Shown here: one piece after another, positions 17,198 through 25,663 of the stretch
Position numbering within the stretch: the stretch's first letter is position 1
Layout of the letters: every line of letters starts with the position of its first letter
Origin: JAHEJE01 sp965216335
Lineage (GTDB): Bacteria > Pseudomonadota > Alphaproteobacteria > Rhizobiales > Aestuariivirgaceae
DNA length: 64,000 nucleotides
NCBI GenBank assembly: GCA_965216335.1
Contig: OZ244154.1
Location: forward strand, 1,984,001-2,048,000
Direction of reading: 5' to 3'
Position numbers and translations under genes: made by a program
Notes under the pieces: generated by a model
Seen by the model: the letters and a program-made list of their open reading frames with translations, nothing else
The model's database searches: none
Told to the model about the DNA's origin: nothing

Positions 17198-18385
17198 TCA
17201 GTCGCGCTCGACGCACATGGCAATGCCCATGCCGCCGCCGATGCACAGGGTCGCCAGACCCTTCTTGGCATCGCGTCTCTGCATTTCATAGAGCAGCGTG
17301 GTCAGCACCCGCGTGCCCGAGGCGCCGATCGGATGGCCGAGCGCAATGGCGCCGCCATTGACATTGACCTTGTCGGTATCCCAGCCGAGGTCCTTGTTGA
17401 CGGCGCACGCCTGGGCGGCAAAGGCCTCGTTGGCTTCCACCAGATCGAGGTCCTCGTGGCTCCATCCGGCCTTGTCCAGCGCAGCCCGCGACGCGGCAAT
17501 CGGGCCGACGCCCATGATCGACGGATCGAGGCCGACCGAGGCCCAGGACACGATCCGCGCCATCGGCGTCACGCCGCGCTTGCCGGCTTCGGCTTCAGAC
17601 ATCAGCACCACCGCTGCCGCGCCATCATTGATGCCCGAGGCATTGGCCGCCGTGACCGAGCCGTCCTTGGCAAAGGCCGGGCGCGGCTTCTGCACGCTCT
17701 CCATGGTCACGCCGTGCTTGATGTACTCATCCTCCTCGACGACGATGTCACCCTTGCGGGTGGAAATGGTCACCGGCGCGATCTCGTCCTTGAACTTGCC
17801 GGCCTTCTGGGCCGCTTCGGCCTTGTTCTGCGAGGCCACGGCGAAAGCGTCCTGCTGTTCGCGGGTGATCTGCCATTGTTCGGCGACGTTCTCTGCCGTC
17901 GTACCCATGTGATAGCCGTTGAAGGCATCGAACAGGCCGTCCTTGAGCATCGTGTCGACCATTTCGTAATGGCCCATCTTCACGCCATTGCGCAGATGCT
18001 GGCAATGCGGCGCCTGGCTCATCGATTCCTGTCCGCCGGCAACCACTACATTGGCCGAGCCGTCAGCAATCTGCTGGGCGCCCAGCGCAACGGAGCGCAA
18101 ACCCGAACCGCACAACTGGTTCATGCCCCAGGCTGGCGCCTCGACCGGAATGCCGGCACCGATGGAAGCCTGGCGGGCCGGGTTCTGGCCGGTACCGGCG
18201 GTGAGGATCTGGCCCATGATCACTTCGTTTACGTCTCCGGGATCGACGTTGGCACGCTCCATCGCGGCCTTGATCGCCACGGTGCCGAGATAAGATGCGG
18301 ACACGCCGCTCAGACTGCCGCTGAACGAACCCACGGGCGTACGTGCCGCAGAAGCAATTACGATTGATGTATCAGATCCGGCCAT
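17198..18385 (-). CDS. phaA: Acetyl-CoA acetyltransferase (beta-ketothiolase)
   Basis: A 395-residue biosynthetic thiolase that condenses two acetyl-CoA. The nucleophile lies in NQLCGSGLRSV (near residue 89), the catalytic His in GGAIALGHPIGASG and the second Cys in LCIGGGMGIAM near the C terminus. It is the first gene of a phaAB unit divergent from phaR; PHA synthase (phaC) is not in the window. Confidence 0.96.
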   Translation of the reverse strand: MAGSDTSIVIASAARTPVGSFSGSLSGVSASYLGTVAIKAAMERANVDPGDVNEVIMGQILTAGTGQNPARQASIGAGIPVEAPAWGMNQLCGSGLRSVALGAQQIADGSANVVVAGGQESMSQAPHCQHLRNGVKMGHYEMVDTMLKDGLFDAFNGYHMGTTAENVAEQWQITREQQDAFAVASQNKAEAAQKAGKFKDEIAPVTISTRKGDIVVEEDEYIKHGVTMESVQKPRPAFAKDGSVTAANASGINDGAAAVVLMSEAEAGKRGVTPMARIVSWASVGLDPSIMGVGPIAASRAALDKAGWSHEDLDLVEANEAFAAQACAVNKDLGWDTDKVNVNGGAIALGHPIGASGTRVLTTLLYEMQRRDAKKGLATLCIGGGMGIAMCVERD

Positions 18386-18698
18386 TTTTCACCTCCTCCA
18401 GAATTTTACCGCGTTCCCGATGAGGCATCCAAACACCTTTCACCGGGAATTGCCAATCTATTTGACAGTTAACGGGTTATGTTGCGACGCACAATATCCC
18501 AGATTGCTGCACCGTTTGCCACATGACTTTGGTCGAAAGGCACAGCAAGCTGCTCGGCCCGCCTAGTGCATCGCAATCGCTTTGCACTTGCAATTGTGCA
18601 CTGCAAGCCGCACAAACTATGGGCAGAAGACAGCGGACTGACTTCCGGGCCGGCGTTTCTCGACAATTGCGGCCTTGGGACAACGGGAGGACAATCAG
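18386..18698. promoter_or_regulatory. Divergent phaA/phaR control region with TGC/GCA-rich candidate PhaR sites
   Basis: This 313-nt region separates phaA from phaR. The stretch 18567-18606 is dense in TGC and GCA triplets, including TTTGCACTTGCAATTGTGCA, and a looser cluster lies at 18481-18518. PhaR proteins bind TGC/GCA-rich DNA next to PHA genes, so autoregulation and phaAB control are likely. No gene is seen in it. Confidence 0.5.
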
Positions 18699-19307
18699 TT
18701 GACGGAAAAAGCGACCAGCCAGGACGACCCGATCGTCGTCAAGAAGTACGCCAACCGGCGGCTCTACAACACGGCCACCAGCACCTACGTGACGCTCGAA
18801 GATCTTTCCGCGATGGTCAAGCAGGGCGAGCATTTCGTGGTCTTTGACGCCAAGAGCGGCGAGGACATCACCCGCTCGGTACTCACCCAGATCATCTTCG
18901 AGGAAGAAAGCAAGGGAGAAAACCTGTTGCCGATCAACTTCTTGCGGCAGTTGATCAGTTTTTACGGCGATAACATGCAGGCCTTCGTGCCGAGTTACCT
19001 GGAGTTTTCGCTGGAGTCCCTGGCCCGCGAGCAGGAACGCTTCCGCCAGCAGCTCGGCGAGTTCGGCGGTGAACCGTTCAAGGCCATGGAAGAGCACGCA
19101 AAGCGCAATATGGCGATGTTCCAGCAGGCCATGCAGATGTTCAATCCGTTTGCCGTCATGGCCGACAGCCAACCCGACAAGCAGGACGACACGCCCGCTA
19201 CCGACGAGGACGAAGCCGCCGCGTCACGCGACGAACTCAGCGCCTTGCGCGAGCAGATGGATGCACTGCAGCGTCAGCTGCAATCCTTCGCCGAGAAAAA
19301 GAAGTAA
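18699..19307 (+). CDS. phaR: Polyhydroxyalkanoate synthesis repressor PhaR
   Basis: A 202-residue regulator. The N terminus has the signature VVKKYANRRLYNTATSTYVTLEDL (PHB/PHA accumulation regulator DNA-binding domain), followed by the second PHB domain NLLPINFLRQLISFYG and a charged coiled tail. PhaR senses PHB granules and represses phasin and PHA genes. TTG 18699 is preferred: it sits 8 nt after a perfect GGGAGG (18685-18690). An upstream TTG at 18675 has no such site. Confidence 0.93.
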   Translation: MTEKATSQDDPIVVKKYANRRLYNTATSTYVTLEDLSAMVKQGEHFVVFDAKSGEDITRSVLTQIIFEEESKGENLLPINFLRQLISFYGDNMQAFVPSYLEFSLESLAREQERFRQQLGEFGGEPFKAMEEHAKRNMAMFQQAMQMFNPFAVMADSQPDKQDDTPATDEDEAAASRDELSALREQMDALQRQLQSFAEKKK

Positions 19308-19309
19308 AG

Positions 19310-19849
19310 TCAGGGGGCTACTGCTTCAGACAGACAAAGACCGCAGGGTGCGTTGCTGTCCGGGCACCCCAGTTCCTTGATCATCACGAGAAGGTTTTCA
19401 CCGTCCTTTCTGCAGTAGTGGACATCGTCCATTTGCTGCACAATCAGCGGCCAGCCGAAGCCGCCTTCCGGCAGGTTTTCCGTGTCATCCGGTTCGAAGG
19501 CCATCGATTTCGCCATGAGGCGGCCAAACGGCAGTTCCCTGCCATGGTCCCGGACGACGATCTTGATGCGCTGGCGCTCAACCAGGGCCTCCACGAAAAT
19601 CGGCCCGGCATGGTACAGGCCATAGGCGTGCCGGACGATATTGGTGAGAACCTCGGTTATCGTTAGTTCGATGCCGGACCCGGCAAAACTGCGCCTTAGG
19701 CGCGACGGCATATGCTGGCGGCAGAATTCGGCAATCTCGTGCGCGACGGCACAGGCTTCAGCCAGGTCGCTGCCGGCTGCAAGCGTTCTCGACACACAGC
19801 CGCCACCGCGGTTCTGACACCCTGCCTCAGGCATGGTTGCCTGCCTCAC
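19310..19849 (-). CDS. RsbW-like anti-sigma factor serine kinase (HATPase)
   Basis: A 179-residue GHKL-type ATPase. The N box is ELTITEVLTNIVRHAYG, followed by VVRDHGRELPFG (G1-like) and PEGGFGWPLIVQQMDDV (G2-like). Proteins of this class bind a sigma factor or phosphorylate a STAS antagonist. The GTG start at 19849 overlaps the stop of the STAS gene (GTGA), so the pair is translationally coupled. The partner sigma factor and PP2C phosphatase are not in the window. Confidence 0.85.
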   Translation of the reverse strand: MRQATMPEAGCQNRGGGCVSRTLAAGSDLAEACAVAHEIAEFCRQHMPSRLRRSFAGSGIELTITEVLTNIVRHAYGLYHAGPIFVEALVERQRIKIVVRDHGRELPFGRLMAKSMAFEPDDTENLPEGGFGWPLIVQQMDDVHYCRKDGENLLVMIKELGCPDSNAPCGLCLSEAVAP

Positions 19850-20181
19850 CTGGGCCCGGCCGCAGCGGCCGCCGCCACGTCCGGATAGATCTGGAACACC
19901 CGGTCCATTCGCGTCAGGGCGAACAACTGCAGAACCGGCTCGGACAAGCCTGCCAGCACGAAATGGCCGGCATTGCCAAGGTGTTTGAACGCACCGACGA
20001 TCGCCCCAAGACCACTGCTGTCGATGAAGTCCACATTGCTCAGATCGAGCACCAGCTCACGTTGCCCTGCGTCAATGATATCGCGCAGTTGTTGGCGGAA
20101 CTCCATCGCCATTGAGGCATCGATGCGGTCGCCATCGACGCTGATGACAGTCGTTTGGCCGGATGAGAACTGACTGATCAA
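19846..20181 (-). CDS. STAS-domain anti-sigma factor antagonist
   Basis: A 111-residue STAS protein (SpoIIAA/RsbV type). The loop VDFIDSSGLGAIVGAFKHL carries the serine normally phosphorylated by the partner kinase. In partner-switching systems the unphosphorylated form sequesters the kinase and frees the target. Residues about 100-108 are an alanine run of no obvious function. Confidence 0.92.
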   Translation of the reverse strand: MISQFSSGQTTVISVDGDRIDASMAMEFRQQLRDIIDAGQRELVLDLSNVDFIDSSGLGAIVGAFKHLGNAGHFVLAGLSEPVLQLFALTRMDRVFQIYPDVAAAAAAGPR

Positions 20182-20371
20182 GATCGTACCTCCTCGCTGA
20201 ACTATCCTTATGGGTGCATCACCATGATTGATACACGTTAAAAGTTTATTATGGATGAAATGCTACCTATAGGGGAAATTTGCAGCGGCTTCGCGCATCA
20301 GCACAGCCTCTGCCCCGACGCCCGATTTGAAGCGGGTCTAGATTGGGTAAGTCGCATAGGTGGAGTAAGTC

Positions 20372-21772
20372 ATGTCAGACCTCATGAGATCGGTCCTCGA
20401 GCACGTTCTGCAACGTTCACAGTCCTCCCCCGCTTCAGCATCGCCCCCCGTTGGCCGCGACGACATGACAGGTCTGTTGACCAAGCAGGGTCTGATGCAG
20501 GCCGCAACAAGAATCCTCCACCGGACAATCGGACCGCCGTGCAGCTACGCGGCGATCACGCTCGACATGGACTATTTCAAGCAGATCAACGACACGATCG
20601 GGCACAAGGCCGGTGATCTCGTCTTGCAGGAAGTTGCCCGAAGGGTAAGGGCTTCGGTTCGCACCGAGGATCTCGTTGCCCGCACCGGCGGCGACGAGTT
20701 CGCCATTCTCATGCCGGACATTTCGAACGAAACCGCGATCCTCAACATCGCCGACCGGGTGCTGAATGCCGTCAGTCAGCCGATCATCGATGACGGTATC
20801 GAGCTTTACCCCTCGCTGACCGTGGGAATCGCCGTTTCGGATGCCAGTTCGCACGCCGACTTCGAAGAAACCCTGCATCACTCCGACCTGGCCCTTCAGC
20901 AGGCCAAGACCGTGTGCCGCGGCACCGTCCATTTCTTTGACCGCAACATGGCCGGCGAGCTCGACCGCCGCCGCGAGATCGAGTACGAACTGCGCAGTGC
21001 ACCGGCGAAAGGCGAACTGCGGCTCCACTATCAGCCGATCTACGATCTGCAGAAATCCGTCATTTCACACCTCGAAGGCCTGGTGCGCTGGCAGCATCCC
21101 ACACTCGGCCTGGTGCCGCCTGCCGATTTCATCCCGATCGCCGAGGCAAGCGGCATCATTCAGTCGATCGGTGTCTGGGTACTGTCGCAGGTGTTCACTG
21201 ATCTGCGTCGCCTCGATGCCTCCGGTTTTGACGACATCAGCGTGAACATCAACCTGTCGCCGGAGCAATTGAAGATTTCCTCGATCGTCAAGACGATCTG
21301 CGACATCTCGGACGAACATCCGGACATGACCGGCCGCGTGGCGCTTGAGGTCACCGAAGACGTGGTTGTCGATGAGCGCTACCAGATGAATGCCAAACTG
21401 GAGGCGCTGCGCGATGCCGGCTTCAGCATATTCCTCGACGATTTCGGCACCGGCAACGCCTCGATCGGCCGGCTGCGCAACTTCCGGTTCAACGGCATCA
21501 AGATCGACCGCAGCCTGATCACCAACCTCGATCAGAACGATGCCGACCTGGCCATCGTCAAGTCGATCCTGCTGCTGGCCGACAGCCTTGGGGTGACCGT
21601 CGTCGCCGAAGGCGTGGAAACCCAAACCTGCCTCGATATTCTGGCGGCCGAGCAATGCCGGTATGCCCAGGGCTACTTCATCAGCAAGCCGCACCCTCTC
21701 GAAGAGACCCTGCAGACCATGCGTGACCGGCTCGAAACGTCCTGTCTGGCAGACGTTGTACGGCTGGCCTGA
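20372..21772 (+). CDS. GGDEF-EAL cyclic-di-GMP protein
   Basis: A 466-residue cytoplasmic protein without sensor or membrane segment. The diguanylate cyclase domain has an intact GGDEF at 106-110 and an RxxD inhibitory site at R97-D100. The EAL domain has EGL at 235-237 in place of EAL, a tolerated change, and DDFGTGN at 356-362. Both activities may be present. It is divergent from the STAS/RsbW pair (190 nt between starts) and lies 118 nt before the binding-protein/kinase operon. Confidence 0.94.
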   Translation: MSDLMRSVLEHVLQRSQSSPASASPPVGRDDMTGLLTKQGLMQAATRILHRTIGPPCSYAAITLDMDYFKQINDTIGHKAGDLVLQEVARRVRASVRTEDLVARTGGDEFAILMPDISNETAILNIADRVLNAVSQPIIDDGIELYPSLTVGIAVSDASSHADFEETLHHSDLALQQAKTVCRGTVHFFDRNMAGELDRRREIEYELRSAPAKGELRLHYQPIYDLQKSVISHLEGLVRWQHPTLGLVPPADFIPIAEASGIIQSIGVWVLSQVFTDLRRLDASGFDDISVNINLSPEQLKISSIVKTICDISDEHPDMTGRVALEVTEDVVVDERYQMNAKLEALRDAGFSIFLDDFGTGNASIGRLRNFRFNGIKIDRSLITNLDQNDADLAIVKSILLLADSLGVTVVAEGVETQTCLDILAAEQCRYAQGYFISKPHPLEETLQTMRDRLETSCLADVVRLA

Positions 21773-21890
21773 TTTCTGCGGCGACCGCAGGCCTCTCCGT
21801 CCCAGCCGCACCAGCATGCACGGCTGGTGTCACACAAGCCCGCGGCAAGCGCATGCCTGCAAGTCGCGCACATCAACCAGGAGAATCTTG

Positions 21891-22790
21891 ATGAACATAT
21901 CCGTCACAACCATCGCCGACCGGCCCGCGCTACATCGCCGTGCCCTGTTCGCTCTTGCGGGGTGCTTGCTCGCCGTATCGGCCGTTCCTGCAAGCCAGAC
22001 CGCCCGGGCCGACGTGCACCTGACATTTGGCACGTATACCGCCGACAAGCCGACGGCAACGGTGCGCAAGTTCAAGCCCGTCCTCGGCGCTCTGGAAACC
22101 GCATTGTCGCAACGGCTTGGCGAACAGGTCCGCATTTCCACCCAGATCGCTGCGACTTACGCTGCTGGCATTGACGACCTGGTTGAACAGCGCGTCGATT
22201 TCGCACGTTTCGGGCCTGCCTCCTACATCACGGCCAAGCAACGCCACCCGGGCATTTCATTGCTCGCCATGGAAGCGATCTCGGGCCGCAAGACCTTCAA
22301 TGGCGTCATCAGCGTTCATACCGACAGTTCGCTCAAGACTCTGGCCGACCTGCGCGGGCGTTCATTCGCCTTCGGCAGCAAGCTGTCGACGATCGGCCGT
22401 TACCTGTCGCAGCAACAGTTGCTTGCCCACGACATCACAGCCTCCGAACTCAGCCGCTTCGACTATCTTGGCCGTCACGACCGCGTTGGCATGGCTGTCG
22501 CTAGCAAGGAGTTCGACGCCGGCGCCCTGAAGGAGAGCACATTCCGCAAGCTGGTGCGCAAATCCCAGCCTATCAAGGCGATTGCCAAGTTTCCGAATGT
22601 CACCAAACCCTGGATTGCCCGCCCCGGGCTGCCTGCCAAACTGAGCAGCGCCCTCAGGAGTGCGCTGCTCGGCCTGAAGGACAAGAAAGCCCTGGGGGCG
22701 TTGAAAAAGTCCGGCTTCCTGGCCGCAGCGGATAACGATTTCGACCCGATACGGCAGGCGATCCGCGACAGCGCCCGCTTCGGTGGCTAA
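21891..22790 (+). CDS. PhnD-like phosphate/phosphonate-type periplasmic binding protein
   Basis: A 299-residue secreted protein: residues 1-40 look like a signal peptide (RRALFALAGCLLAVSAVPASQTARA), followed by VHLTFGTYTADKPTATVRKFKPVLGALE, VDFARFGPASYITAKQRHP and SFAFGSKLSTIGRYL, blocks of the PhnD/PtxB family. No ABC permease or ATPase is nearby, so it probably feeds a ligand signal to the overlapping histidine kinase rather than a transporter. ATG 21891 has an AGGAG site 8 nt upstream. The real ligand is unknown. Confidence 0.88.
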   Translation: MNISVTTIADRPALHRRALFALAGCLLAVSAVPASQTARADVHLTFGTYTADKPTATVRKFKPVLGALETALSQRLGEQVRISTQIAATYAAGIDDLVEQRVDFARFGPASYITAKQRHPGISLLAMEAISGRKTFNGVISVHTDSSLKTLADLRGRSFAFGSKLSTIGRYLSQQQLLAHDITASELSRFDYLGRHDRVGMAVASKEFDAGALKESTFRKLVRKSQPIKAIAKFPNVTKPWIARPGLPAKLSSALRSALLGLKDKKALGALKKSGFLAAADNDFDPIRQAIRDSARFGG

Positions 22791-25572
22791 CCCCATGCAG
22801 CGTTTGCGCCTCATATCCCAGCTGTTCATAGCACTGGCGATCACAGTCATCGTTGTCGGAGTTGCAGCCGGCGAAATCGTACGCCGCGTCGAGCAGACGC
22901 GAACGGAGCATGAGATACAGCAACAGACCAATCAGCTGATCTCGATCATCACGGGCCTGACGGTCGAAGCCATCATTGTCGAGGACGGCCCGATCATCGA
23001 GACCGCCCTCAACCAGGCTCTGCAGCACGTCCCGTCGCTGATCGCCATATCGGTGATCAACGAAAGCGGGCAAACGCTCGCCAAGGCCGGCACGTCGCCC
23101 GGCGGCGACGGTGCGCATCAGACACAGCGTCAGGCCGACGTGGTTTTTGAAGGCGAAGTGTTTGGCAGGATCAACCTGACCTGGTCCGACGAGACGGCTG
23201 CCAGGCGCATTGCTGAAAGCGTTACCGTGGCCCGCGTCTACACCGGCGGTGTCATGCTGGTCGTGGCACTGCTGATCGCCATCCTCAACGCGCGTCTGAT
23301 CGTCCATCCGCTTTCGACAATCCACCGCCGCCTCACCGCGACACATGACAAATCGGCCACCACAGCCCAGCCATTGCCCGGCTTTGCGGCACGCGAACTG
23401 GTCGCCCTGAATGACTCGGTCGACAAGCTCGACCTGATGCTCGCCGAACGCGAACAGCGCGAAGCCGAGCTGCACTTTGCCCGCGAGCGCGCAGAGGCGG
23501 CAAACCGCGCCAAGTCCGAGTTCCTGGCGACGATGAGCCATGAGATTCGCACGCCGATGAACGGTGTCCTCGGCATGTCGGAACTGCTGCTCGAAAGCAA
23601 GCTTGATTCGGAGCAGCGCCTCTATGCCGAAACCATCGCCAACTCCGGCACCGCTCTCCTGGCCGTCATCAACGACATCCTCGATTTCTCCAAGATCGAG
23701 GCCGGCAAGATGCTCCTGGAGACCAGCGAGTTCAACCTCCGCGACATGATCGAAGATGTCGGCGTTCTGCTGTCGGCCCGGTTGTCTGGCAAGGACGTTG
23801 AACTGATGACCCGCTATGACCCGCATCTGCCGGAAGTGTTCACTGCCGATCCGGGACGACTGCGCCAGGTCATAACCAACCTGCTCGGCAACGCCGTCAA
23901 GTTTACCGAACGCGGCCAGGTCATCCTGGACGTATCGGGCGTGCAGCTCGCAACAAAGGCCAACTTGCGCATTGATGTCCGCGACACCGGAATCGGCATC
24001 GACGCCGCGAGTATCGGGCGCATTTTCAGCGTCTTCGAACAGGTCGACGGCGCCACCAGCAGAAGATTTGAAGGCACCGGCCTTGGGCTGGCCATCACCA
24101 AGCGGCTGGTCGAGATGATGGACGGGACGATCACGGCAACCTCGACGCCCGGCAAGGGGTCGTGCTTTACCGTTCAGGTGTCTCTGCCGGTAAGCAACTG
24201 CAGCCTTCGCCAGACCGTCAGCGATCCGGTTGCGCTGCAGGGCCGGCACGCCCTGGTCGTCGACGACCAGGAGGTAAACCGCACCATCCTGCGCGAACGC
24301 CTGGCGGCCTGGGGCATGCAGGCGACCTGCTGCGCCAGTGCCACCGAGGCCCTTGCCGCGGTGCGCGCCGCGCGCGCCGGTTCGGCTCCGTTCGATCTGG
24401 TTGTGCTCGACTACCACATGCCGGACATGACCGGAAAGGAACTGGCCAGATCGATCCGGACACTGACCGGCTACCAGGAAATCCCTGCCATCCTGCTATC
24501 GTCCCATGACATGATGAGTGTCGACCTCGACCGGCCCAACACCGGCATCATGAAGGCATTGCTGAAGCCCGTGCGGTCTTCCCAGCTGCTGGCGACCATC
24601 ACAACGGTGCTGACCCCGCCACCGGGCGCCTCGCATTGCCTCTGCCGCCCGGCACCGCCTCCAAAGGAACTCGAACGGCTGGCCGGACGGCAACCGCTGC
24701 TTGTCGCCGAAGACAACCGCACCAACCGTCTGCTGATCGACAAGATGCTCAACAACACCGGCGTTGAGATCTTGTTCGCCGGGAATGGCCGTGAGGCGGT
24801 CGAACTCTACAAGGCAAGTCCCCCGGGTATGATCCTGATGGACATCTCCATGCCGGAGATGGACGGCTATCGGGCAACCACACTCATCCGCGCTCATGAA
24901 GCTGCCGAAAATCTTCCGGAGTGCCCAATCGTCGCGCTGACCGCGAATGCCACACGGCAGGACAAGCAGCACAGCCAGTCGGTCGGCATGAACGACCACC
25001 TGACCAAGCCGGTCGCCAAGGCCAGTCTGCTGTCGGCCATTCACACCTGGCTGCCGTCACCCAACAATGAGGCAAAGTCCCGGGCGGTGGAAACACTGAA
25101 TCCGCAGCCCGTGAGACGCGCCTCGGACGCCACTCAGCCGGCCGCACCGGCATGCTTGCCCATCGTCGACATGCTACCCGACATCGAACCCGCTGAACCG
25201 GAACCCGGTACAGCCGACACATGCCAGGACGATGTGCCGGGCGATATCCTTGATCACGACCGCGTGGACAGCATGCTGGAGGAATTCGGCAGCGAGGCAT
25301 TTCTGGAAATCGTCGAAAGCTTTGAGCTGGAAACACGCGAGGCGCTGCAGCAGATTGCCCTGGTCATCGGACACGGCGACACTGAAGAACTCCGCAAACT
25401 GATCCATCTCGTGGAAGGCTGCGCTTCCAATGTCGGCGCCCTGCACCTTGCCGAACTGTGCCGCTCGTGCCGCGACAGGATAAAGGCGGGTGCTGAACCG
25501 GACCGACCCGAAGCCTTCAACCGGGCGTTCGCTGCATCACAGTCTGCACTGCAGAAGCGATGCGCAGCATGA
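22783..25572 (+). CDS. Hybrid sensor histidine kinase with two receiver domains and Hpt
   Basis: A 929-residue phosphorelay protein. It has membrane segments at about 10-30 and 152-170 around a periplasmic domain of about 120 residues, then HisKA with H253 (MSHEIRTPMNGV), HATPase (GTGLGLAITK), REC1 with D543 (LVVLDYHMPDM), REC2 with D687 (MILMDISMPEMDGY) and a C-terminal Hpt with H875 (IHLVEGCASNVG). The full chain His-Asp-His is intact. Its GTG start overlaps the PhnD-like gene by 8 nt, a strong hint that the binding protein is its periplasmic partner. No cognate output regulator is in the window. Confidence 0.94.
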   Translation: MANPMQRLRLISQLFIALAITVIVVGVAAGEIVRRVEQTRTEHEIQQQTNQLISIITGLTVEAIIVEDGPIIETALNQALQHVPSLIAISVINESGQTLAKAGTSPGGDGAHQTQRQADVVFEGEVFGRINLTWSDETAARRIAESVTVARVYTGGVMLVVALLIAILNARLIVHPLSTIHRRLTATHDKSATTAQPLPGFAARELVALNDSVDKLDLMLAEREQREAELHFARERAEAANRAKSEFLATMSHEIRTPMNGVLGMSELLLESKLDSEQRLYAETIANSGTALLAVINDILDFSKIEAGKMLLETSEFNLRDMIEDVGVLLSARLSGKDVELMTRYDPHLPEVFTADPGRLRQVITNLLGNAVKFTERGQVILDVSGVQLATKANLRIDVRDTGIGIDAASIGRIFSVFEQVDGATSRRFEGTGLGLAITKRLVEMMDGTITATSTPGKGSCFTVQVSLPVSNCSLRQTVSDPVALQGRHALVVDDQEVNRTILRERLAAWGMQATCCASATEALAAVRAARAGSAPFDLVVLDYHMPDMTGKELARSIRTLTGYQEIPAILLSSHDMMSVDLDRPNTGIMKALLKPVRSSQLLATITTVLTPPPGASHCLCRPAPPPKELERLAGRQPLLVAEDNRTNRLLIDKMLNNTGVEILFAGNGREAVELYKASPPGMILMDISMPEMDGYRATTLIRAHEAAENLPECPIVALTANATRQDKQHSQSVGMNDHLTKPVAKASLLSAIHTWLPSPNNEAKSRAVETLNPQPVRRASDATQPAAPACLPIVDMLPDIEPAEPEPGTADTCQDDVPGDILDHDRVDSMLEEFGSEAFLEIVESFELETREALQQIALVIGHGDTEELRKLIHLVEGCASNVGALHLAELCRSCRDRIKAGAEPDRPEAFNRAFAASQSALQKRCAA

Positions 25573-25602
25573 CAGCCCGGCAAGACTGATGAACTGCGAC
25601 AA

Positions 25603-25627
25603 ACGGCCTGCCGGACCAGCAGGCCGT
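25603..25627. terminator. Terminator between convergent genes
   Basis: A perfect 9-bp stem ACGGCCTGC / GCAGGCCGT with a 7-nt loop, followed on the plus strand by CTTTCG and on the minus strand by TTTGTC. It lies 31 nt after the kinase stop and 37 nt after the 25664 gene stop on the other strand. Confidence 0.7.
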
Positions 25628-25663
25628 CTTTCGTCAGTGCCTGTTCGTAAGGACCAATACGCT

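Noticed and set aside
22654..24417. A 587-codon minus-strand open frame
   Set aside because: Antisense to the histidine kinase; the kinase motifs and overlap with the binding protein are decisive.
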